From Apostichopus japonicus (lineage: Eukaryota > Echinodermata > Holothuroidea > Aspidochirotida > Stichopodidae): a DNA stretch of 64,000 bases. Both the position numbers and the translations under genes were made by a program. Under the pieces are notes generated by a model. It was not told the DNA's origin and ran no database searches. It saw only the letters and a program-made list of their open reading frames with translations. This document shows, in pieces, positions 49,165-62,900 of this stretch. Every line of letters begins with the position of its first letter. Position 1 is the stretch's first letter. Location: assembly GCF_037975245.1 (NCBI RefSeq), contig NC_092571.1, positions 11,419,917 to 11,483,916 of the forward strand. The letters are read 5' to 3'.

Positions 49165-49444
49165 CAAAGTGGCTATTCTTACGACTGTTCGTAAGAATAA
49201 TTTCCGACTACGCATGCGCAGTTGCTATTTTTATGACAGGTGAACTATTTTTTACGACTAGGAGTAACAATAATTTCCGGTTAGGGTTAGTGTTAGGGTT
49301 AGGATTGGGGTTTAGGGTTAAGGTTAGGGTTACCCCTACAACATGCGCATTTGCTTTATTTACTTTACTGCGCTTGAATTCGCCTTTGTCGTAAGAATAG
49401 TTTATATATAATTGTTACGACTAGTCGTAAGAATAGCCACGGCC
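49165..49444. mobile_element. 280-bp MITE carrying TTAGGG-like repeats, TATTTGTAT duplication
   Basis: Termini gtggctattcttacgact (49169) and agtcgtaagaatagccac (to 49440) are inverse. TATTTGTAT is duplicated at 49156-49164 and 49445-49453. The centre (49275-49335) is a degenerate run of gttaggg units, and gcatgcgca/tgcgcat motifs flank it. Confidence 0.82.
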
Positions 49445-49453
49445 TATTTGTAT

Positions 49454-50256
49454 AGTCTGACTTCACTTCCAGTAGCATGGTGGGCTCATAATTGGCACAC
49501 TAAGGATTGGATTGACGATGTCTGTCAACCTAAAATCCAAATCACTCAACTGCATGCATTTTTCATATGTGTAGTTCCTCACAAATGTAATGATCTCAAA
49601 ATATTTATTGTTCTGTGCTTACGCAACGTACAATTGAGAAGAATTTGAACACAAAATGTCTGCTGTGTCAAGTTCTTTCATACCCCTAAATTGACACATT
49701 CGTCGATAAGCTAACTGTAGAGTAGGCCTAAGTATACATCCATTGACTTTGGATGCTGTTTGCTATGCTCTGAACCTCTTAGCTCAGACAGGTCAGGTCC
49801 CAGAGAGTAGTTGTATCATATTGAAGTAATTTTAGTAATTTTTTGGGAGTAAGATTTCCAAATGTCCAAAATACATGTAAAACTGGGGGGAGGGTGGTAA
49901 AAGCTTAATAGAAACCACAATTTGGTCAGCAAATAGCTGAAATGGATTCAAACTCATGAATATGTAATTATGCTTGACTGCAAAAAGTTTAGGTGGCCTG
50001 CTGTATCGTTGCTAGTTATAATTGAAGGTGCGTCAATTACGGGGGTGCGTCAATTACGAAGCCTTTACTATATAGTCAGTATTGCGAAGTTTGGAACACC
50101 GCGACGTTCGGACATCGAATGGAAGATCTACTGACTAAAAGCAAGTTCTCAGTGCCATTTCCAGGCTTGTTAGAGCAGTCAAATAATATTTGCTGATCAA
50201 AAATAAGCAGTAATATTGGGCCTACATGAGCTACTGAATGGAACTCATCGATCCAG
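49454..50256. other. No gene seen
   Basis: Unique AT-rich sequence with a short gtgcgtcaattacg direct duplication at 50028 and 50045. No exon recognised. Confidence 0.45.
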
Positions 50257-50260
50257 TGGT

Positions 50261-53095
50261 GGGTCAGATCCAAAACCTGTCAACCTCAGGGCTAAAATTT
50301 AGATGATCATAGTTATCAATTTTGATAGTTTTGTCCAAAAGAAGAACAATTTAAACTTGCTTGGCAAAAAAATTAAATTTGTATGTTTCTTTGTTAACGA
50401 GTACTGCTTAATTATATCAACAATGCACTTAAACCAGCGTTATGGACGGAAACAGCAATTTGTGCCACTGAACTGCAAGGAATGATGGAATTCACAGGAA
50501 TCTGCACCTGAATAATTGTTTATGGTACTGATCTCTCCAAAATAGTTTTTGGAAAAATTAAGTAGGGCATCCCTAATTAAGATGCTAATCGAGAAGAAAA
50601 TCATTAATTCCGTCCATAACGCTACCTGATGTCATTAATCTCCTGGCAATTTTAAAGTTCACTTCAGTGATAAAATTTGCATGTAATCTTCTGAAGGTTA
50701 TCAATGCCATTAAGGATGAAGTGAAAAATTACCAGATTCCTGCATATTGATAAGCTAGGGTTCAATGAAACATCTGTGTTATGGATGGAATTAGGAAAAC
50801 GTTATGGACGGAATGTGAATGTTATGGATGGAAATTACTTTCTTTGGAAAAACTATGCAGAATGTTTTTTATTAAGTTAAATCAAAGCCATCAAATGTGA
50901 ATGAATGTTATTTAGGATGGAAAACCTATTTTTACATGTACATTACAGTATTTTTCTAGGCTTTCAGGTGATGTTTTCCCTAATTTAAAAAGAAAAGAAA
51001 AGAAGAAATTTCTGTAAAAATCCCAAACTTTGATGATTTTTCATTTCAAAATAAGGCAAAACACCCTCCTGAATTTTTTTGTACAAACAGGGTGGTACTA
51101 TATCTCTTCCAGAAAAAATTATCAGATTTTTTCAACATTACACATTTTGAGTTATTGGCCGTCAAAGACGACCTCTTTTGTACATCGGAGCAGCTTAACA
51201 ACTTCTTAAATTATTATTGAGAACAGCTAGAACCCTGAAATTTGTTTAGGGGTAAGAACTTTATACTTATAGTTGAAGTATAAAACCCTGACAGCTCTAA
51301 CATGGTTACTTTGGTAAAAAATTGGCATCAAAACTCCTACCTCATGCTGAATCGCAGCATGAAATAGCAACTTTAGAGTTGCACAACTTGCAAACATATC
51401 ATAGGAAAGCATTGTAATCATTATTTTGTAATGATTGTACCAGACATAATAACCTCTGAAAGAATCAAGTACCCTGAAGCAATGGTTTAGGAGCAATTCA
51501 TCACTAAAAATAGCACATTTTTTAGTGAAAAGTACAAAAATCGTATATTTTGACACTTTTAAGTGGACCTAACTCCACAAGACAATATTTTTGTAGCCTA
51601 ATTTTTTATTTTCCTATTCTATGGGATAGACTCTATAGGCATCTGTAATAGAAAGGTAGTAGAATGGTTAATTGCTGAGAAATGAGACCTAAAAATCAAG
51701 AAAATGCCATGGTGGCGACAAATTGCGGAATTTCAAAGTGTGATAAATCGGCTGGAAAGCAATGCAACTGAAATTTTCAGAATATGCTTATTTCATGATG
51801 GTCCAATCATACAAAAAATTTGGGAATTTTTGGAGAGGCTGCAGCAACAGCCATTCTTGATTTGACACAGAATGACCCTTATAAATCCAAGTTGTCATCC
51901 TTATGCAACGTGGTTTTTGTGTATGAAGGAGACTGGTGGTTGGAAAAGGTGGACCAAATATCAGTTGACAGTAATGATGTCTATGTCTCCTTCCTACACC
52001 CTAAGGGCCCTACCAATACTTTCTTCTGGCCATCATCTGAGACAATATCCCACTAGGAATGATCATGGGGAAACTAGAACAGCCTGTCCTCCTAATTTCA
52101 AGTAGCAAAGTGGGAATTGCAACAAAGGTGGTTGAATATATTAGGGACAAGTTTCAAAGAGATTGTGAGCCGTGATGGTGACGAAAAATTTTGACAAATA
52201 TGAATCGATGTATTTTGTTGAGATTGAAAAGTCTATTTCAAATTTTCATGACTGTTCAACCATACAGGCCTCCCATGTCCACAGTTTTATTTGCATGTGT
52301 TGTTTTCTTTCATACAAGCTTTGCAGACTGGTGAAACTTTGATTGCATTGGCATTGTTTGAAGGAGGTGAAGCCACAAAAGTGAAAAAAAACAAATGGGA
52401 AAAGTACTGACAGCCTCTGCTTATAGTGCTGAAAGCCACCTGATGAGTACCTTCAGCAAGAGTGAAACTTTTCATGTGCTGTAGCAATTCATTTCAGGCT
52501 AATTCAATACTTTCCGTCCATAACATTCCGTCCATAACAATTCCTATTTCAGGACTAGCTCTTTCCCTTCTTATAATAAATTCAATTTTATTTGATATTA
52601 TTACACATATTGGCCATAAGTATTAACTTATAACACACACTTCACAATTCAAGAGTTGATCCTAAATCAGGACAAAACCTTCCGTCCATAACGTTGTACA
52701 TTCCGTCCATAACACAGAATTTTGGTTTGGGGTAGTGGGTTAATAGAGGTACATTGAAGATTATGAGTGGGAGTATGATAAAGCTAAGGTACCAGGCCTG
52801 TGATGAAAAGTACCTGATACTTTGAAATCCTGAACACTTCACAGAGTTTTGACCCACTATGAAGGTTGGTGGATATCGATCATTTTTCTGATTCCGTCCA
52901 TAACGAACACCTAATTTGCATATTCAGACTAATATTGCACTACCCAATTAATTTTTTTCCGTTATATGGTAGAGGTATCCCAACTTGGATCAATCATGCA
53001 TACCTTACCAAATACTAACTCTCACACTATTTTTGATGGGACTTTATCTCTGTGAATTCCGTCCATAACATTGGCAGAGGTTTTGGATCTGACCC
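50261..53095. mobile_element. 2.8-kb DNA transposon relic with 18-bp TIR and 11 subterminal repeats
   Basis: Perfect terminal inverted repeats gggtcagatccaaaacct and its inverse, flanked by TGGT at 50257-50260 and 53096-53099. The 13-mer GTTATGGAYGGAA occurs at 50439, 50778, 50801 and 50821, and its inverse TTCCGTCCATAAC at 50608, 52512, 52526, 52680, 52701, 52892 and 53057. Such clusters near both ends are typical of transposase-binding sites. Only fragments of coding sequence remain, so it is probably non-autonomous. I cannot assign the superfamily. Confidence 0.85.
51860..52056 (+). pseudogene. Possible protein remnant inside the 2.8-kb transposon
   Basis: The frame reads VYEGDWWLEKVDQI, then VYVSFLHPKGPTNTFFWPSS. 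The spacing (a W-x-x-x-V patch, F-x-HPKGP, then F-W-P) resembles a short C-terminal module I recall from transposon-derived proteins of invertebrates. It stops at 52056 and no longer ORF surrounds it. The assignment rests on memory of the pattern. Confidence 0.4.
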
Positions 53096-53112
53096 TGGTG
53101 GAGTGTTAGCTC

Positions 53113-53345
53113 TGGTGGAGTGTTAGCTCAGTGGTTAATGCCGGTGCCTAGTTTCAATCATAAGGTCCCCGGTTCTAGTCACTCCCAGATTAATGTATGT
53201 CGTCCAGTTACAGAGTTGTTGACAATTAACAATATATAATCATGGACGTTAAATATGAATGTACTAAGAGACTGGCTTCGGTCAGCTTGCGGCTTTGATA
53301 AGCCAATGAGGCTTTTTCGCGAGTTCCTGCTTGTAGGAGGATCTA
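53113..53345 (+). repeat. tRNA-derived SINE (family 2, copy 2)
   Basis: The head contains gtgttagctcagtggttaat (A-box) and ccggttctagtcactccc (B-box). The tail (cttcggtcagcttgcggctt, cctgcttgtaggaggatc) matches the minus-strand copy at 19060-19277. The first about 17 bases are duplicated just upstream at 53095. Confidence 0.82.
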
Positions 53346-53860
53346 ATATATACATGTACCATTTTTGAGTGGTAATCAGTCATTGTTTATGTTTTTGATC
53401 TTGACTCTCTGTAAAATGCCAGAGACTGTGGTTTCTATTGGCAAACTTCAATATCCACTGGAAATTACACTGAAAAACCCCTGAATTTCGGGGCCTGGTT
53501 TGCACAGAATGTTCCTTAGGAGGATAGTTGTACAATTATAACTGCAGTGGCCTAGAAGTTAATAGAATGCTTTGCAAAAATGGGAACCATGAAAACACAC
53601 GTACGCAATCTCAGATGAATGTTACATTGGTTATTCGTTTCCATTTTTTGTCTTTTCTTGTGATACACGTCATAATTTTTCAAACCGCAAGCCAATTCAA
53701 AACATAAGCACTGCAGCTGAAACTGAAAGTGTCCCTGTTGTGAAGCTTACATATATACAGTAGGTTAATTATATTGCAACAATAGACTTCATCCTTTAAA
53801 CAGGTGCTTGTACCTTCATGTATTTTTTACTTTCTTTTCATTTTCTTCTTTTCTGGACAG

Positions 53861-53905
53861 AATTCTCTATGTTTTGAAATGAATCAACACCTTTGCACTG
53901 TCTTG
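53861..53905 (+). CDS. Receptor 2 exon 1: end of 5' UTR and start codon
   Basis: The acceptor tctggacag ends at 53860, 18 bp upstream of ATG 53879, mirroring receptor 1. An earlier ATG at 53869 in another frame stops immediately. The chosen ATG encodes MNQHLCTVL, then a gtaag donor in phase 0. Confidence 0.72.
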
Positions 53906-56900
53906 GTAAGTGATTATTGAAGGTAAAGGCCTTCCTGGGTCTTCTAAGTTTGTCACATAATTGCCAGGAAGTTGATTGTAAACATCAGGTACAAAGTTGC
54001 ACAGAAGTGCACACAGTAATGTCTGACCAAGCCATTAAAAATTGTGTAAAACTGGAATTCATTTGCATTTTTGAATGAATTATTGAAGGGAAGATTCAGT
54101 CACAGTTTGTGCAAAGCAAAGTCATTCAATTTTGCTTTCTTTTTAACGCAAATATGGCAAGATTGTTTATATGGTTATAATGTATTTACTGCACAAAGAA
54201 CGAGTCGATTACGTACAGTACGAAGTCGACATAATGGATATTGCTTTGTCGGCATTTGTAATTAATGGAATTCGTGTGTTATCAGACAAGAGTTTGCAGG
54301 TATCACCACTGCCCAAATGTCATTACCCCTCATATTGCTCACGATTTCATGGACTAAACCTAAAACTTTTAAATTCTGGCTTGCCAATCCTTACAACTTA
54401 TAAGTTGACAAGGTGAGGGCCTCCATGTTGAAAATTCTGCTACATCTTTTACCAGTCATTCTTCTTTGGTAAAAGTGTGTCTTGTCAAAGAAGTCATCTA
54501 TCCACCCCCACACCATCGTTGCCAGTTTCGGCATTTTAAAAGCCCAAATTGATGATTTTTATATATTTTTATTCTTGGTCATTTATTGTATGACTACCAA
54601 ATTTTAGGAACATTTATAGCTGCGAATTGTTGAATTCTCCCAAAGAGTTGGTTAGAGTTTGGCTTTTATCAGGTCAATTTTTTCTAGCAGGCTTGGAGAT
54701 CTTTGATATTGTATACACTACATACCCTCACCACCACTTTCAGCAACAATATACAAAAGAGGAAACTTTCATCACTCAAATAGGTTATTCCATAGTTTTG
54801 GTGATTTCTCTGCAACGTTGTTGTATACATCCAAACGTTGAGAGCAATTATGTGGTTAAGGCAGTGGACCTGTGATCAAAGGTTTGCAGGTTTGAGTCCT
54901 GGCCAGATTATTATGTGTGTCCTTGTGCAAAGTACTTTGCCTCCATTGCCTCTCTTCACCCAGGTGTATCAATGGGGACTTGCCAGGTAACATGTACAGT
55001 AAATATAGGTGCCTGGTGCTGGTTTGCGGCTGCACCCTATGGGAAGTCCCCCGGGGGACAAAAGATGCGGTGCACTGTAGTGCCTGGGCAGGAGAGATTG
55101 TTTGATTTGTGCACACTTTGCTGTGTGACAAGTTACTAATGACCAGTGGTAATTTGTTAAGTCATGTGAGGGGGCCTTGGCCTCAAACAATATTGTAAAC
55201 CTTCAACTTCAAACTCATAGACCGACTATAGATAGTAGTTAGGATCTACATAAGGCATAGTGCTCTGTGTTAGACCTATAATTTAACAATGTGAAAGTAT
55301 TTTGACATGGCACCAAGTGGAGCTCCTGCCAACAATTGATCAGGGCAAAATTTCATGATAATTATGATTATTAATAGCAGATTTCTGATGAAGAACATAT
55401 TTTCTCCTTCCAACAGCTGATTATAGCACTAACATCGAATTGTGGCGATCTCGTCTCAGCCGTGGTATGTCAACATTCTCTCTGTCATAAATGTGATAAC
55501 TAACAGGAAATAATGCATTGTTTCGTAAATGTTTCATTCATGATTGACTCCCAATACAAGCCGTGCAGGTTTGTAAGTAGTTAACGAGTTCAAGTAGCTG
55601 CTTGCGTTTATTGCAACGTGACTTTGCCCGACATTACCAACATAAATGATGGAACATTGTATGTTTCTTACATCAATATTACATTGGATGCTTTAACTCA
55701 TGGAAAAGGTGGTTACTTTTGAAAACCGACAATGTTTCATTCAGGGTTTTAGGTTGATATTGATTAGGGTGATGGTAACTTATGGAGAAGGAGCTATGGA
55801 TGGCATCCCACTTACAGGCATACCGCTTGGGAGTTCTACATATATACAGAACTAAGGTATCATAAACCATGTGAAGAGCTGATACTTTTGGGATCATGAT
55901 GTCACAGCTCTGATTACAGTAAAGGTATTACAGTGTATGGTAATTTCTGTGTGTCCCCTGTCTATGTTTGCTTTCATAATGGCTGTACATACTATTCGTA
56001 GATGCATTGATAGACACTGTAGTTGCAGTGTAACTACTTTCTTTGTTGTCAATTCTAATCCACACAAACCGCAGTGCAAACAACTCTATTTTTGTACAGT
56101 GAATTTTGTATGCTGAGGCTCTTTGACGAATTATGTCACCCATTTGTCATGGAAATCCTATAAAAATGTCAGATTAATTTTTCCTTGCTATGAGTCTCCT
56201 GGTGGAATCATATCAAAATAACGGTAAAACGACAAAGTTGTAAGATAAAATGACATCACAGAGCAAAATCAAAGACTAGACCATGATATAGAATGTGTAA
56301 CCTTTAAAAAGAACCATTTATAAACTACTTGAGAAAATTAAGACCACTACACTGTTTAGTTGTGATTGGTAAAATACAACCAGTTCCTTTTACTATGATA
56401 CTGTAATAGTCTATTTAGGAAATTATTGCACTTAACCACAGAGAGGTGACCCACCCAAGAAATGGAAATACTGTGACAAATTGGAAAATAAATTTGATTT
56501 ATTCGTATGCCTTTCCATCGTCTGAAAATGTGTCATCTTGCAACCTGCTAACATTCAGATTGGTATTTGGACTATTGGTGAAGTCCTGAGTGATGCTGGG
56601 GCATCATGCCACAGTATGATATATATGCTAACTCTATTCCTTTTTGTTTTGCTTTTTAATTGTGATTTTCATGTTTGTTTCTAGGGATGCGACGAATTAG
56701 ATTATAATACAGACTACACAGAAGTGTGTAAGGGCAGCCCTCTCGAATTTGCATACTGTCCACCTGGGAAGAGGTTGATTGACCCGTGTGAAGGAACGTA
56801 AGTCATCAATCGTAGGAAAGCGAGCCAAACTCAGTAATAACATCAGTTTTCACTCAAGGCAATGTGAAATGAAAACAGATTAGAAAAACCATGAAACTGT

Positions 56901-59900
56901 AGACAGCCAGCTTGACAAGCAACTATCTAAGTTGGACCAATGAACAATTACTAATAGAGTCAAAGTAGACTGAAATAGCATAACTTCGGAAATGAAAGGG
57001 CTACAGAGAATCAGAGATAAACTACAGGTGCGGAAGTATGTAACAATTGTGCAGAACAGTGTAACAACTGTAACAAGTGTGTAATAACTGTGCAGAAGGG
57101 TGTAACAAATGTACAGAGGGTGTATTAACTGCAGAAGGGTGTGACAAACTGTGCAGATGGGTGTAACAACTATGCAGATGGGTGTAACAACTGTGTAGAA
57201 GGGTGTATCAACTGTGTAGAAGGGTGTAACAACTGTGTAGAAGGGTGTAACAACTGTACAGAGGGTGTATTGACTGCAGAAGGGTGTGACAAACTGTGCA
57301 GAAGGGTGTAACAACTGTGGAAAAGGGTGTAGCATGTTTAAGTAAGTGGGTGTCTGAGTATAATGTTTGGGGATATTCAGAGGTTTTGTTACTGTGTAAG
57401 TGTTATGTTATATTCATTATTTTATGCTTTGAAAAATCATTGGAAAAAGCATTGGAAAATCACTTGTTTATGTCCTTGATTTGTGTTTCATAGATGTGAC
57501 TATTGCCCAACCGGACAGTACCAAAACAGTTATAACACCTGTGAGACTTGCAGAAACTGTACGACCCGGGCCGATTGTGACAAATGTGATGGACACGTAA
57601 GTCCTAGTACAGGAAATATCTGCTCTACTTTAGCTTCAAGGTGTAGTTTGCATTGAGTTGTATAACTCTGCACCATTGTGACTTCTCCATATTCATATTC
57701 ACACACATGGACTTTAACCACATGATTCCTTCTGGGAGCTTCAGCCCCTCCCCCCCCCAACTCTCGAACAGCATCATTGGAAGCTTATCCCCTCCCCTGG
57801 CAGACAGAAAATTTAAAAAAAATCCAAGTCTGCAGAACACAAATATATTATATGTGTGCGGTACAAGCAGTTGAAAGATTCTTCAACATTGTTTCAAATA
57901 TAGTAACGTTTCGCATCTTGAGTCTAACTAGGAGATCTGTGTGGTAAAGGTTTGATGGCTGAATTCAAATTAGCATGTTACTATAACCATTGAATCCAAT
58001 ACAGATTAGTGTCTGTCTAACAAGTTTAATTGATGATTAATGCATTTGTTTTCTTTTTCTTTTTCATTTTCGGAACACTTGAATCTATTGCCTCATGCCG
58101 CCACTCTTATCAACACCATTTGGGGGACGAAGGTTGTGAGTATATAGTAATCTCTCCGTTAAAGCTCAAGTATTGTATCATCAGACTGACAAATGCAACA
58201 CAAATTTGCAACATTTTTAAAGTTCCAGTAAGGTGTGACCTTATTTCTCTCGAGTCCGGGGAATGTGATATTGATGTTTTTGAGGTCAAAATGTGCAAAT
58301 CTTGACCTTACGAAAGTGTGTGCATGATAGGCTACGTTTACATTATGGGTCAGACCCCCTCGTCAGTGTTCATCAGTAAACTGATGTTGAACCCTTGTCT
58401 GGTTACATTAAGTCCTGTGAGATGAGCAGTGCCATTACTAAAGCCTATTACTGTTGTGTCAAATTACAAACATCAATTGGAAGTTAAAGGTCATGGCTCG
58501 TAGCTCATTCACCAGCTGCATTTACATTATAAATTTAACGCTGAGTGCAGGGTCTGATCCTCCCTTAATGCTGAGTCTCTCTTAAATCATGATGTCTGAT
58601 CTGCATTTATGTTAAACTTGCCTGTTTAGTCTCATTACATGTTTGCCAAATTTAAACTTCGCCTTTCAAGCTTACTGCACTGAAAGCTCATTGAAAATGA
58701 CACCCTATGCAATTTCCATATCAATATTTATCATTTTTATTGAGTTATTTGTCGTTACATTTTGAGCTGAATAAAATTGGCCAGATTTATTAACGACTGC
58801 ATAGATTCTACAAACTTCAATCAAAATTTGCAAGCCCTGTCCAACAGATCATACGTGAATCAACTCTCTCTCTTTTGTATACGACCGTTAGGCCTAGGAC
58901 TTTCACTTTTGTGGCTAGCCTGTGGTACAGTAGGTTCATTCTCTTGAATTCTTTCTGTCTTACCGATGTAGATTGCAAAATTGTGTCATTTCCTTCCACT
59001 GCAATGAATAAATTGGTATTTTCAGTCGTTTCCTCCATAGAATTGGGTAAAAAAAGGTGGATAATACGAGTATATGTAGGTTACATTTGTGGAATAAACA
59101 TGCTGATATGGGCGGTCGCAGTGATTTTACGGTAAATCGTTTGCACCATAAAGGCAACCGAAAATAAATTTCTTCCTTTCGATTGCAACAGCTTTTCTCC
59201 ATCAAACCCACCTGTTCAGAGTGCATTTAGAATAAGAAACATTGAATCTGCTTCGGAAGTTTGTTTTCATCAGCAAATTTGTATTGAGACTTTATGCTCA
59301 AGGTCTAATGTAAATAGGACTACAGATTCTTAGCTATGCAAGTAGTTTATTGGTTTGTAGTCATAAATCTATGAAGTGAAATAAGTATGAAGTGAGTACA
59401 AAGTTCACAATGTGAAAATCTTATAACTTGGACAAATGTTTGTATATACGTCATAAATTCCTTCTGTGCCGTGCAACAAATTGACACTTTTAGGTGGACA
59501 TTTGCAAAGTCTGTGAGCTTTTAACTACAATATACATGTATCTCAAGAAAAGTGGCTGAGAGGGTTTGCCACTAATGACTGTTATCTGTTGTCAACTTTC
59601 AGAAATGTAAACCCTTTGCAATGATCAAGTTATCTGGTATAGTCGATGTTCTGGTACTTGACTTCAGGACACAATTTCCTCAGTTGTTCTATCAATCAGA
59701 TGATTACATACACAGTATAAACTAATATAAGGCAACAAATCACTGAGACTGCTGGAGGGGGGGGGGCAGGGGGCAGTGGGTGGGTTCATATTGGTATCAA
59801 TAACAACTTAAAAGTAAGGTTGAAAAGTAGAAAAATTTTGACTAGGTGAGCTATCGATGGCTATTTTTAAATGTGCCATTAGTATTGCATAACATTACAA

Positions 59901-62900
59901 AATAAATTGTCAAAATTAAACTTTCGTAAATCAAGGTATCTGCGAAAGTTAGGGAAATTCTTCCTTGTTTTCTCCTAGATGCTGGTCTATGTCCCTTCTC
60001 ACACAGGCACACACTCTATCTACTAGGTTAGGACACTATGTTATGCCAAGATTTCAAAGCTGTACACTTGACTGCCATATTCATTTTCCAAATTTGATCT
60101 CTGAGAGGCCCATGCATCACTCTGGTTTTCTTCATACAGTTGATAGGACAGTGCAGTTCCAAGACAAATGCAAAATGTGGATGCCCTATCTGTCCAACTT
60201 GTGAGACATGCCCAACACCACCTGAGGGGAACATCCCACCAACACAGGAAGACACCACCCCTGTTGTGTCTTGCCCTCCTGTTGAGCCTTGCCCTCCTGT
60301 TGTGCCTTGCCCTCCTGTTGAGCCTTGTCCTTCTGTGAGCCCTCAACCAGGTATAAAAATACAATAAGGTTTAATTTCTTGTTTGCTGCATTCAATCTGC
60401 TGGAACCATATTCCACCATTAATGGTAAAGACATTTGTCCTTTTAATAACTTAGTTATTAGATTAAAACAATTCACAGACATCATCTATCTAATTAGCTG
60501 ATGAGGGATCTCCAATCGGGTGTAAACAATTAGTTTGTTTGGTCAGAATGTGACAAAGTTACATACCTAGGCATAATACAGGTTTAAGTTACACCAAAAT
60601 ATCTCTTATATTGATATCCCTTAGAATCTGTCCTTGCAGAGGGTTTGTTTATTATATTAGGGGGGGGGGGGTATTCCACTGGTCTTGCTGTGTTTAATAG
60701 AAGACTGGGTACGGTTCGAGCAGAGAATGTCAAACAGTTTCAATTTCAGTGATTAATATAGAAAGATGTATAAATCAGGGTGCTTACAAATATCTCGTCA
60801 AAATTTCACAACTGCCAGTAGATGACAATGTCTCCTTCAATTTTATTGTCACAAGGCACAAAGCTTTATTTGTTTGTCATGGATCATAAAAGATCAAGAT
60901 ATGCTTCCGTCCAACTTGTCCTTTTGGATACTGTGAAGATTTGCTTGGGATTCTCAAGAATACCATACATGAAGTCACTTGCTACTTGATTAAATATCAT
61001 CTCTCAATTAGAGAGATTTAATGACTGCTATAAATCTCTGATATGGTAGGTGTGCTATCATATGATATGATACCATTTTATTGTGATTTGTTAACTTGTC
61101 AAATTTTGGAACCCTACAATTGGAAATCTATTTAAGATCAAATGTGAACACTCCCTTTGAACTCAAGTGATGTCAAATTTGTACAAATAGAAGCACTGGG
61201 GCCACTTTCCACCCAACAGTGGAAAGTTTAGAAGACACTGGAAATCCTTTATTAAAACTTCATCATAGGAAAGACAACTTGGACAAAGTTTATAAATGAA
61301 TGATAGATTGCCCTTCTGATTCTTGTCTAGGAAGTCCAGTCATTCTGTGGCCATTGCTGGGATTCTTGTTTTCAATATCATCTCAACAGTGATGAGAATT
61401 CCCACAGTCATGTGAACCCCTTTTATTGTCTTAGTAAACATTGGGATACACGTTAACTTGGACCGACTATGTCAATGAGGAGACCATTGAGGGTCATGTC
61501 ACATGCTCCATTGTAGCAGTCAACTCTTGTAGTACTCTTGATCTCATAGCTACCACATTCCTTGTGAAGCTTCGCATACTGTGTAATCTAGCTAAGTGAT
61601 TCATTTTTGGCAATGTTTACTGCAATTTTCAATTCCAAAATTGCAATTTTGAGTATTTGCTTTCAAAAAAACCATACTTTATAATGACTGCATGTACAGA
61701 AACGTACGTAGACACGAGAAGTAGACGACAGGATTCGTTGTTCCTAAGACTGCCAGTAGATGATTAGTAGCCAAGGTCCATGCAGATCAAGCTTGTTATG
61801 AGAGGGAAAAGTAAATCTGAATAATATAATCATCCACACCTGAGCAATTGTTCTCAATTTTTTCCGCAAATGCCTGTTACAGTGGCATTCTGTAGTCAAG
61901 GAATGCTTATCTCTTCAAACTGACAAAGGGTTAAATAATATGTTAGTAGAACCTGGCAGCACGTCACATGACCAATTGTCACGGTTTTGAGGTTAATCAC
62001 TACAGTTGGGATCAAGTGGTTCATAATGGAAGGTATATTGAGGCTTTGATTACTTGCTAATGTTGCAACTGACTTCTACACAAAAATAGAACTCCATTTT
62101 CATTTTGTGATTTTGTATCGAGTCAGACTATTTTTCACTTTGATACATAAACGATCTTCTTTACTTCTGTTTCAGACAAAGAATCCCTTGGTTCCTGTAA
62201 TGATAGTGTCCACAAATGGTGGAGAATTTGGGGGATCTTAGCCATAATAATATTCCTTCTGTTACTTTTGGGATGTAAGTCGTTTAAATTAATCGTTTAA
62301 ATCGACAGTAAAGTATGTGATAGAAACAATTATTGTTGTGATTTTCCTCTGTTTGCTTTCATTATAATATAAGGCTCTTAGGTTTCCTTTTGTATGTACC
62401 AAATCACCTCTGGAGTTTCGCGGAAAGAAAAATAATTGTTTTATTGTACAAATTTCCAAAATACGAAAATATGACATCCTACCTATTAAGCACTTTGCTA
62501 AGCGAATGGCCTACAGTAACTACCTCGATGTGCATGTTAATGTCTTGAAATGGGCTAAGAATAGTTACTCAAAATATCCATCTCAAAAAGTATCTCAGAC
62601 AAACCATCCATCTTTAATCTTTACCAAAGTGTAAATATTAATAACATATTTCTTACATTCCGACATTATTTTGTACTTATTTTCAGTATTATTCCGTTTA
62701 TGAACAAATAGAAATGTTACGAACTTATAAGGTAAACATCCTTTAGGGAGAGTAACCACACCACAGCTGTACCTTTGAAAACTATCTTTGATATTAGCAT
62801 TCGGATCATTATCTTTGTTTCTATGCTTGATAGCAACTTCTTTTTCGAAATCTGACTTGGTATGCCAAGCTGGATGTGGTGTCCTCCTTGTAAGTTATGC

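Noticed and set aside
49275-49335. True telomere end
   Set aside because: The TTAGGG-like units are irregular, only about 60 bp, and enclosed in a MITE with target duplication.
53113-53190. Functional tRNA gene
   Set aside because: A- and B-box-like segments exist but the cloverleaf is not kept and the sequence continues into a SINE body shared with 19060-19277.
56880-57335. 151-codon minus-strand ORF with VVTPFYT repeats
   Set aside because: Translation of an intronic 21-bp minisatellite.
58306-62175. Hidden HYR exon in receptor 2
   Set aside because: No NCPxDI, W-x-EP or TCSF signature found in any frame between the Cys-rich and TM exons.
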